A DNA stretch of 64,000 nt. It comes from Asticcacaulis sp. Its GTDB lineage: Bacteria; Pseudomonadota; Alphaproteobacteria; Caulobacterales; Caulobacteraceae. The stretch's first letter is position 1, and every line of letters begins with the position of its first letter. The notes under the pieces were generated by a model. The model was not told the DNA's origin. It saw nothing but the letters and a program-made list of their open reading frames with translations, and did not search any database. Both the position numbers and the translations under genes were made by a program. Shown one piece after another: positions 57,347 through 64,000 of the stretch. Location: positions 496,001 through 560,000 of the forward strand of contig JANQAC010000001.1 of assembly GCA_024707255.1 (NCBI GenBank). The letters are read 5' to 3'.

Positions 57347-58378
57347 TTATCGGTTCAGCTTGTTGAGCAATATGGCCCGCAGTCGGCGGGCCTTCATCTC
57401 GTCCATCGGCCCCAGGTTGCCGCGGGCGTGTTCAGGCAGATGCGCGCCGGCGCGCTCGGCCGGACCGAACACATAGTAGTCGAACAGGTCGCGCCAGGCG
57501 TCCTTCTCCGCCTGCGGCCGGTCACGCAGAGAGAGCAGCGCGTGCAGCAGTGTATTTTGCGGCGTATCCATGAAAGCCGGCGAGGTGTTCCACCAGTAAT
57601 TGATGAGGATATTGAATGGTTCCAGCGCCTCGACATGATGCCACCACAGGGCCGGATAGAACAGCAGATCGCCGGGTTCCAGTTCCGCCACCTGCCCGGC
57701 CGCGACCGCCTCCCGAAAGCGCGGATAACGGTCGAAATCCGGATTATTGAAATCGACCATGCTGATCACCTGCCCGCCGGGCGTCGGCTCCAGCGGACCG
57801 GGATAGAGATTGGCCACCTGGTCCGGCGGAAACAACGTGAAACGCCGCTTACCCGCAACACAGACCGCCAGATTGTGCGACATGTCGTAATGCGCCGTGG
57901 CCGTGGTGCGGTTGCCGATCCAGATGCTGGCCAGCGGCGGATTGGCGGCAAACATCGGGTGGTTGAGCACCAGTTCGTCATGCGCCCGCAAACCCGGCAG
58001 GAACAGGTCGAGATCGGTCGAACCGATGTAAAAAGACGGCGGGTTCGGATCGTCTATATGTTCGGCGATCCGATCAAGCGCCTCATTGAGGTCGCTCCGC
58101 CCGCCTTGGAAATTGAAACCCGTGACGTCTTCATTGTAGGCAAAGCGCCCCGCCTGTTCCGGTTCGGCGACAAAAAGCGTTACCGGCCGCCCCTGGTAGA
58201 AACCCTTGAGGTAATCCATGGCGGTCTGTGGAGACGTGAGTCCGGCCTGCACCAGCGGCCAGTCCCGCGCCACGCCCTTCATGATGAGCGGCGCCTGCTC
58301 GGCCATCAGGTCGTCGTAAGGTATCCGGTCAGGCGAGATGCCGGTAACGACGCGGGTTCTGGCAATAACGCCCGACAT
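57347..58378 (-). CDS. Cupin-like (JmjC-type) oxygenase
   Basis: 343 residues without a signal peptide. The double-stranded beta-helix core carries the Fe ligands H-Y-D in A-T-A-H-Y-D-M-S-H-N (about 163-165) and a distal His in W-W-H-H-V-E (about 248), followed by N-Y-W-W. This is the cupin_8/factor-inhibiting-HIF-like class, which hydroxylates protein side chains or small molecules using 2-oxoglutarate. The substrate is unknown. The gene follows sapC after five bases and belongs to a TonB receptor/halogenase/SapC/cupin set seen in Caulobacteraceae and sphingomonads. Confidence 0.87.
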   Translation of the reverse strand: MSGVIARTRVVTGISPDRIPYDDLMAEQAPLIMKGVARDWPLVQAGLTSPQTAMDYLKGFYQGRPVTLFVAEPEQAGRFAYNEDVTGFNFQGGRSDLNEALDRIAEHIDDPNPPSFYIGSTDLDLFLPGLRAHDELVLNHPMFAANPPLASIWIGNRTTATAHYDMSHNLAVCVAGKRRFTLFPPDQVANLYPGPLEPTPGGQVISMVDFNNPDFDRYPRFREAVAAGQVAELEPGDLLFYPALWWHHVEALEPFNILINYWWNTSPAFMDTPQNTLLHALLSLRDRPQAEKDAWRDLFDYYVFGPAERAGAHLPEHARGNLGPMDEMKARRLRAILLNKLNR

Positions 58379-58383
58379 ATCCG

Positions 58384-59121
58384 TCAGGCGCCCTGTAGCT
58401 TGCGGGTCTTGAGCGCGATCAGGTGCGGCACATTGCCAAGCGAGGTCAGCACATAAAAAGCCATGGCCAAATAACCACGCGCATTGAGACCGGCCAATAC
58501 GGCGCCCTCCAGCCCCGCCAGCGCTTCACCATTGATCGAGAACAGGTCGGGAATATCGTAGCCCAGCTCTTCATTGATACGGATATCGACCTTGACCGGC
58601 GCCACAAGACCGGCCTCAAGCCAGGCAGCAAAAACCTCGTCATTGAGGCCCAAGCCGCTGTGAAGCGTGCGCAGAACCTGAAGATAATGCTCCAGAACCG
58701 GCGCATTGCCGCCTTGCGGCTTGAACAACGGCTCTCCCTCGCTGCGGCTGACACGGGGATGCGCAGGCTCCATCAGCATCATCGGCCCTTCGCCATCGCT
58801 CCCTTCGCGGAAACCCAGCAGGAAAGGCCCGCGCGCCTGCTCGGCCGGCACATAACGGGCATTCCAGCCATTGCTGTCGAGAAAAAGGTTTTCATCGCGG
58901 TCAAAGCCCAACAGGGCGACAGCATAAAAGCTTCCCTCTGCATCACGACGGAAAAAGATGGGATATTCGCGCTGGACCTCGGCAAACTCATTCGGATAAA
59001 CCCGCACCTGGTTTACGGCGTCGCCAAAGGCGGCGGCATGGCCGGTAATGACGCGCAGGTCGTGATGCGCGACATTATCGAGAAGCACGGGTTTGCTGTT
59101 TTCCATATTCATCAGGTCCAT
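58384..59121 (-). CDS. SapC family protein
   Basis: 245 residues; methionines at 59112 and 59106 are alternative starts. The family core is visible as Y-P-I-F-F-R-R-D (about 53) and V-A-L-L-G-F-D-R-D-E-N-L-F-L, then W-N-A-R-Y-V-P-A, G-P-F-L-L-G-F, and a C-terminal segment Y-D-I-P-D-L-F-S-I-N-G-E-A-L. SapC was named after a gene in the Campylobacter S-layer locus; its biochemical role is not known. It has no signal peptide. It is tightly packed between the halogenase (one base) and cupin-like genes, which implies a joint process. Confidence 0.87.
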   Translation of the reverse strand: MDLMNMENSKPVLLDNVAHHDLRVITGHAAAFGDAVNQVRVYPNEFAEVQREYPIFFRRDAEGSFYAVALLGFDRDENLFLDSNGWNARYVPAEQARGPFLLGFREGSDGEGPMMLMEPAHPRVSRSEGEPLFKPQGGNAPVLEHYLQVLRTLHSGLGLNDEVFAAWLEAGLVAPVKVDIRINEELGYDIPDLFSINGEALAGLEGAVLAGLNARGYLAMAFYVLTSLGNVPHLIALKTRKLQGA

Positions 59122-59122
59122 T

Positions 59123-60613
59123 TTAAACGACGGCGGTGGGGCAATATTGCTTCAGGAAAGCCTCTTGCGGCATCATATTGGCCACGGTGTTATCAACCGT
59201 CGCCTTGAGGCCGTCAAACACCTGTTTCATATCGGTTTCGTTCATGAGCGCGCCCAGTCGATGCCAGCCTTGCGGTTCCAGCCGCTGCCCCAGCATGACC
59301 TGCGCCCACGAATCCGTCCGGAACAGCTCCCCCGGTTCCTGGTAAGCCATGCCCGACTCGCGGAAGAGGTCGATGCGGGCCTGTAAAGAGTCCGGCACGT
59401 CCATCACCGCATTTTCCGACCAGAAGGACGTGTCGGTGCGCTCGGTCAGCTTGTAATGCAGTATGACGAAGTCCCGCGCATATTCGGCCTCCCGGTCGGA
59501 CAATTCATTATAGCGCGCCACCAGCGCGTCATTGATGCCGAAGAACGGAAAATTCTGGATCAGGTTCAGTACGGACTTCTGGAATAGATGAATGCTGGTC
59601 GATTCCAGCGGCTCGATAAAGCCACTGGACAGGCCCATGGCCACGCAGTTCTTGTTCCAGATTTTCCTGCGCCGGCCCGTCTTGTATTTGATCACCCTGG
59701 GCGTATTTACCATCGGTGCATCCAGGCTCTTCGTCAGAAGCATGTGCGCCTCATCGTCCGACATATGGGCACTGGAATAGACCAGGCCATTGCCGACACG
59801 ATTCTGAAGCGGAATGCGCCAGCGCCAACCGGCGGTGTGGGCCACGACTTTCGTATAGGGCAAGGGGGCGCCCGCGGACTCGGTCTGCACCGCCAGGGCC
59901 CTGTCTGTTCGAATCCAGTGGCTCCAGTCTTCATAACCGGTGTCCAGCGTCTCCTCGATCAGCAGGCCACGGAATCCAGTGCAGTCAATGAAGAGATCAC
60001 CCTCGATCGCCTCTCCGGAGGCCAGAGTAACCGAGGTGATAAAGCCCGTGCCGGCGTTCTGCTGGACGCTAACAATCTGGCCTTCCTGACGCTTGACGCC
60101 GGCCTCTTCGCTCAGCTTGCGCAGGTATTGGCCGTAGAGCACCGCATCCAGATGATAGGCGTAATTGATGGACAGGTTCTTATGGAGCTGAAACTTTCCG
60201 GCCATCGCCGCTTTCGTTTCCAGGCTGTAGTCATCCAGCGAGCCGCCAAGTCCCTTTGAGCGGGCTTCCAGCCAGATATTATAAAAATGCCCCATCCAGG
60301 GCGATTTCCCAAGCGTGCCGAAAGAGTGGAAATACCGGTCACCCTCTCGCCCCCAATTTTCAAAATCGATGCCGAGTTTGAAGGTCGCCCCTGTCTCACG
60401 CATGAACGCCTGTTCGTCGACGCTGATCAGATGGTGAAACGCCCGCACGGTGGGGATGGTCGATTCACCGACGCCCACAATGCCGATATCGCCCGATTCA
60501 ATCAGGGTTATGTCAAGCACAGCCCCGAGCAGACGCGACAGGGCGGCGGCCGCGCACCATCCCGCGGTCCCGCCGCCGGCGATCACTACCTTTTTTATCA
60601 CCTGTGCATTCAT
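59123..60613 (-). CDS. Tryptophan-halogenase-like flavin-dependent enzyme
   Basis: 496 residues. The FAD-binding G-G-G-T-A-G-W-C-A is at 13-21. The lysine that forms the hypohalite intermediate is likely in A-T-F-K-L-G (about 83). The W-x-W-x-I-P motif, which separates halogenases from monooxygenases, is intact as W-R-W-R-I-P near 265, and the conserved glutamate region is G-F-I-E-P-L-E-S-T-S-I. Without a flavin reductase nearby, FADH2 would come from the cell. Members next to TonB receptors have been linked with bromination of indole-like compounds, but the natural substrate of this group is open. AGGAACAGGCGG precedes the start. Confidence 0.9.
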   Translation of the reverse strand: MNAQVIKKVVIAGGGTAGWCAAAALSRLLGAVLDITLIESGDIGIVGVGESTIPTVRAFHHLISVDEQAFMRETGATFKLGIDFENWGREGDRYFHSFGTLGKSPWMGHFYNIWLEARSKGLGGSLDDYSLETKAAMAGKFQLHKNLSINYAYHLDAVLYGQYLRKLSEEAGVKRQEGQIVSVQQNAGTGFITSVTLASGEAIEGDLFIDCTGFRGLLIEETLDTGYEDWSHWIRTDRALAVQTESAGAPLPYTKVVAHTAGWRWRIPLQNRVGNGLVYSSAHMSDDEAHMLLTKSLDAPMVNTPRVIKYKTGRRRKIWNKNCVAMGLSSGFIEPLESTSIHLFQKSVLNLIQNFPFFGINDALVARYNELSDREAEYARDFVILHYKLTERTDTSFWSENAVMDVPDSLQARIDLFRESGMAYQEPGELFRTDSWAQVMLGQRLEPQGWHRLGALMNETDMKQVFDGLKATVDNTVANMMPQEAFLKQYCPTAVV

Positions 60614-60643
60614 CCGCCTGTTCCTGTTCGCTTGACCGTCTAT

Positions 60644-60678
60644 AAAAAAAGGAAGGCCGCATTGTTATGCGGCCTTCC
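60644..60678 (-). terminator. Terminator between the large TonB receptor and the halogenase gene
   Basis: GGAAGGCCGCA (60651-60661) pairs perfectly with TGCGGCCTTCC (60668-60678); the minus strand then continues with seven T. It follows the receptor stop by about 25 bases, so expression of the downstream genes needs read-through or an unseen promoter. Confidence 0.93.
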
Positions 60679-60702
60679 CCTCAAGTTAAACCGTTATCTG
60701 GT

Positions 60703-63700
60703 TTAGAACTTGTAACGAATACCAACGTCGTAACGTGTATCGAGTTCCTGATACATGACAACATCGGTCGGCACGCGGATATACTGCACCACATGTTCGC
60801 GGTTGATGTTCAGGGCCTCGAACGTCAGCATGAGGTTCGGACGCAGTTCGTAGTTCAGAGTCGCATCCCACTGGCCGAAGGCCGCGACATAACGACCACC
60901 GTTTTGCGACGCATTGGCCTGGGCCAGATACTTGTCGCGCCAGTTGTAGACGATCCGGCCTTCGAACCCGTATTTCTCGTAGATACCCGTGATGTTGTAG
61001 GTATTGCTGAGACCTTCCAGGGCGAACTGGTTGCTGCCGTTTGGATCGGCGGCATCATCGAGCGCCACGTCACCGTTGACCGTGGTGCCGCTGGCGGCGA
61101 TGCCGAAGCCGGTGTCGCCGAAGAAGTGCTGGATGGCGAATTCGAACCCGTCAATATTAGCCGTATGGTTATTGACCGGTTGCGAAAGGACGAATGTCGC
61201 CAGGGGATCAGCGCTGTTGCTGACGACCTTCCAGTTGGGGTTGCCCCACAGGTAGACCGAAAGGGCATCCGTATCCGCAGAGACGTGTCCGTCCGGCGCG
61301 GTATTGGTGTTCCATTCGTTCAACGCCGTCGCCACATCCCCGCCAGCCTGATCGATGAGGATCGTCATAGCGGACAGGTTATTGGTGTTGGTGGGGACGC
61401 CGATGCTCTGAAGAGCCGTGACCGCAGCGCCCGAACGCGTGCCTGCCTTGCCGGAGGCCGGATCGGTTATGCCGAACAACGTGGTATTGGTTGTCCCGTT
61501 GCCGACGAAGTTCTGCACGGCCTTACGATAATAGCCCAGCGAAACATAGCTGTTCTTGCCGTAATACCATTCAGCCGACAGATCGAAGTTTTCCGAAACC
61601 AGCGGCTTCAGGGCCGGGTTGCCCGATGAGGCCCGGTAAATGCCGCCATTATAGCTGGCATCACCCGGTGCGCCGACACTGGTCGTGGCATACATCGAGC
61701 TGTACTGCGGGCGCGCATTCGTCACCGAGAACGACATACGACCAATCAAATCGTCGGTGATATTCATCGCCATATCAAGGCTCGGCAGCAGGTTGCTGTA
61801 GTGAGACTTCACAGCATAGGGCTGAACGTCCGTGCCCTGAACAACCGAGAAGTTGTTCTTCTGATCCCAGCGCAGACCGGTCGGGATGTTCTGATAGGCG
61901 GTAACTGTGACATCCGTATTTTCATAGCGCACACCGGCCAGAATTTTGACCGGACGGCCAACGAGCTCAGACTTCATGGAGAACTGGGCGTAAGCGGCCG
62001 TAACCTGCTCGTCAACTTCGTTATGGGCGAAGCCGTTGAGTTTAGGTGTGTTGGCCTTGGCACCGCCTGAAGGCAGAACGTTCGCAAAGGTCGGGCTGCC
62101 GTAATAGGCCTTCAGACCGTTGTAAGCGTCCACCGCATTATAGCGGTAAGCCGTACCGTCAGCCGACGGCATGTCGACCGAGGTGAATTGGCAGCTCATG
62201 CAGAAGGTCTTGATATCCTGGGTGCCATACTTTTGCAGATCGCCAGGGTTGAGACCGCCCCAGTCACCGAACTGCGCCTGATAGCCAGTGAATTCGGATT
62301 CGTTGACATTCTTGTAGGCGTCAAGACCAAAGCTCAGCTTGCTGTTTTCATCAACCTGATAGGTGGCGTCAAACTTGGCCTGCTGAAGCTCGTCGGTCTG
62401 CTGCGAGAAGTACTGATTGCTGTAGCCCGAAGCGAGCGATGCGATGTCCTGCTTTCCTGTCACCGACTTGGTCGGATCGAGCACAACATTTTGAATCGGC
62501 GCAGCCAGTTCACCAAAGGTGGTGGTGTTCGACTTCACGTAGGTCTGGGCCGAGCTGACTGTGTCCGAAGAAGAGCCATCCGGATTGTTGCCACCCGAGC
62601 TGGACTTGGAGGTCGACAGATCGGCCGACAGGGTCCAGTTGTCATTCGGGTGATATTTGACATTCAGGCCCGTCGACTGGATCGTGGATTCCACGGCGCG
62701 CAGTTCGTTTTCGTAACCCTGATCCTTGCCGGTCGGGATCGTGTCGGTTGCCGAAATCGCCGACTTGATGATCGGGTTATCGTCAAACGTGATGGCCGCG
62801 TAAGGGCTGCGCGAAAACCAGTTGGTCAGTTCGGAGCGCGCTTCCTCTGCTTCCACATGCGTGTAGAAGCTGTTGGCCGTGACGGTCAGATCTTCGGTGG
62901 GGTTCCAGCGCAGGGTGACGGCGGCGTTGGAACGCTTCAGCGAATTTTCCGCATATGTCAGGCGGCTGTCGGTCGGCACAGCGATCAACTGATTCATGTC
63001 GGTCGGCGCATTGGTGATGTTCGCCGCCGCAGGCGCCTGGCCGGTCGTCAGCCACTTGGCGTAGGTCTGGACGTTCCAGGAGTTGACGGTGTCCGAACGG
63101 GTCGAACCGGTCTTTTCCTGATAGGAACCAAACAGGGCGACGCCGAAATTGCTGGAATCGTTGGTCCACTGATAGGCGCCCGAGATTTCCGGTGTGACGC
63201 TCTTCTTCTTCAAAACAGTGCCGAGGCCCGGATTATCGGTGGTCAGAGCCTTGACCGTGAAGCTGCCCTTCGAGCCCGAATGGGCGAGCGGCTGCAGGGT
63301 GGCGACATTGATGGTGGCGCCGATGCCGCCGGAGTTAAGGTCGGCGCGGCCGGTCTTGTAGACCTGAACGGCCGAAACACCATCCGATGCGATATTGCTG
63401 AAATCGAACGCACGGGTGTTGCCCTGATTGCTGTCAGCGCCCTGACCGCCGCCGATGACACCGATGGTCGAAGCCGGCATGATGCGGCCATCAACGGTCG
63501 TCATGTTGTAGCCCGGACCGAAACCGCGAACCGTGATCTGTTGACCTTCGCCGTTGACACGGTTGATCGATACGCCGGTGACGCGTTGCAGCGAGTCAGC
63601 CAGGTTGGTGTCCGGATACTTGCCGACGTCTTCGGCCGAGATACCGTCGACCACACCGTCGGCGTTTTTCTTGATGTTCATCGAACGCTGCAGCGAGCCG

Positions 63701-63885
63701 CGGATACCGGTGACGATAATCACCGTGCCGTCGTCCGCCGGCGCTGCCGCCGGGGCGGCGTCCTGAGCCGCGTCCTGCGCGAACGAAGGCGCGGCGATGG
63801 CGCAAATGGCCAGCGTCGAAACGCCACCCAGGAACGCTGTACGCAACACACCACCGGCGCGTTTCCCATTTACTCTACTTGTCAT
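60703..63885 (-). CDS. TonB-dependent receptor (TonB-Xanth-Caul type)
   Basis: Starting at M-T-S-R-V-N-G-K-R (63885), where GGGAGGA lies close upstream, gives 1060 residues; the frame is open to an earlier ATG (63933). The signal peptide ends A-P-S-F-A-Q near residue 36. A TonB-box-like V-I-I-V-T-G is followed by the plug (Y-P-D-T-N-L-A-D-S-L-Q-R-V-T-G-V-S-I-N-R, I-T-V-R-G-F-G-P-G-Y-N) and a large barrel ending in Y-D-V-G-I-R-Y-K-F. This subgroup commonly imports oligosaccharides in Caulobacter and Xanthomonas. It is intact and heads the halogenase/SapC/cupin set. Confidence 0.93.
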   Translation of the reverse strand: MTSRVNGKRAGGVLRTAFLGGVSTLAICAIAAPSFAQDAAQDAAPAAAPADDGTVIIVTGIRGSLQRSMNIKKNADGVVDGISAEDVGKYPDTNLADSLQRVTGVSINRVNGEGQQITVRGFGPGYNMTTVDGRIMPASTIGVIGGGQGADSNQGNTRAFDFSNIASDGVSAVQVYKTGRADLNSGGIGATINVATLQPLAHSGSKGSFTVKALTTDNPGLGTVLKKKSVTPEISGAYQWTNDSSNFGVALFGSYQEKTGSTRSDTVNSWNVQTYAKWLTTGQAPAAANITNAPTDMNQLIAVPTDSRLTYAENSLKRSNAAVTLRWNPTEDLTVTANSFYTHVEAEEARSELTNWFSRSPYAAITFDDNPIIKSAISATDTIPTGKDQGYENELRAVESTIQSTGLNVKYHPNDNWTLSADLSTSKSSSGGNNPDGSSSDTVSSAQTYVKSNTTTFGELAAPIQNVVLDPTKSVTGKQDIASLASGYSNQYFSQQTDELQQAKFDATYQVDENSKLSFGLDAYKNVNESEFTGYQAQFGDWGGLNPGDLQKYGTQDIKTFCMSCQFTSVDMPSADGTAYRYNAVDAYNGLKAYYGSPTFANVLPSGGAKANTPKLNGFAHNEVDEQVTAAYAQFSMKSELVGRPVKILAGVRYENTDVTVTAYQNIPTGLRWDQKNNFSVVQGTDVQPYAVKSHYSNLLPSLDMAMNITDDLIGRMSFSVTNARPQYSSMYATTSVGAPGDASYNGGIYRASSGNPALKPLVSENFDLSAEWYYGKNSYVSLGYYRKAVQNFVGNGTTNTTLFGITDPASGKAGTRSGAAVTALQSIGVPTNTNNLSAMTILIDQAGGDVATALNEWNTNTAPDGHVSADTDALSVYLWGNPNWKVVSNSADPLATFVLSQPVNNHTANIDGFEFAIQHFFGDTGFGIAASGTTVNGDVALDDAADPNGSNQFALEGLSNTYNITGIYEKYGFEGRIVYNWRDKYLAQANASQNGGRYVAAFGQWDATLNYELRPNLMLTFEALNINREHVVQYIRVPTDVVMYQELDTRYDVGIRYKF

Positions 63886-64000
63886 GTAGTCCTCCCAACT
63901 TTGGTTTTTATGACAGACAGCGCGCCAGTCCATCGGGCGTCGTTTGAAAAACGATGCCCCCTCCAGACAGACGCAGTTCTCCGTTCCGCAACGCCGGCTC

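Noticed and set aside
58384..59121. SapC as a peptide-transport permease
   Set aside because: The product has no membrane segments; it belongs to the other, S-layer-locus-named SapC family.

Overview
The window looks like chromosome from an aerobic, carbohydrate-degrading alphaproteobacterium, most likely Caulobacteraceae (Asticcacaulis is my best guess). This is inferred from several things: high coding GC, large TonB-dependent receptors next to a flavin-dependent halogenase/SapC/cupin-like gene set, TTAACCAT motifs of the CtrA type upstream of genes, one promoter resembling the Caulobacter housekeeping consensus, and a 5-formyltetrahydrofolate cyclo-ligase gene preceded by a 6S-like RNA. 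No rRNA, tRNA, CRISPR array, prophage or insertion sequence was seen.

Layout. 0.4-4 kb: a Sel1-repeat lipoprotein and a secreted beta-helix protein, then terminators. 4-9.2 kb (mostly minus strand): glycine-zipper lipoprotein, YebC, YmdB-like phosphodiesterase, 5-FTHF cyclo-ligase, candidate 6S RNA, an unrecognised 397-aa protein, and a divergent ferredoxin. 9.1-15.1 kb: DHA2 multidrug transporter, small secreted protein, GH3 beta-glucosidase, GNAT and SGNH esterase. 15.1-19.4 kb: dprA, a small conserved-looking gene and topA. 19.5-21.9 kb: an overlapping DNA alkylation-repair operon (ada, a 2OG-Fe(II) oxygenase, alkB). 22.1-28.6 kb: tamA (frameshifted) and tamB. 28.7-31.4 kb: alpha/beta hydrolase and a DUF3443/DUF2844 pair. 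31.4-38.4 kb: a histidine-utilisation locus (hutC-hutF divergent from hutI-hutH-hutU-hutD) around a perfect 15-bp inverted repeat that is probably the HutC operator. 38.4-44.7 kb: thiolase, PQQ-dependent dehydrogenase with a c-type haem, MBL-fold hydrolase, catalase. 44.9-57.3 kb: plant cell-wall degradation (GH10, GH43, an MGH1-like glycosidase, GH28, a TonB receptor, GH9). 57.3-63.9 kb: cupin-like, SapC, tryptophan-halogenase-like and a second TonB receptor.

How it works together. The carbohydrate half pairs outer-membrane receptors with exported glycosidases for beta-glucan, xylan and pectin. The receptor, GH9 and GH3 genes share 14-bp CG-centred operators of LacI-family type, although no LacI-family gene lies in the window. 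The hut genes would convert histidine through urocanate and imidazolonepropionate to formimino-glutamate, which HutF deiminates; no hutG is present here.

A striking global feature is six separate single-base frame disruptions in otherwise well-preserved genes (tamA, hutI, hutH, an MBL hydrolase, a TonB receptor, GH9), several in short G/C runs. Uncorrected sequencing indels are the likeliest explanation. The most interesting candidates for new biology are the TonB receptor/halogenase/SapC/cupin module, the DUF3443/DUF2844 pair with two aspartic-protease-like motifs, the shared operators and the 6S-like RNA.
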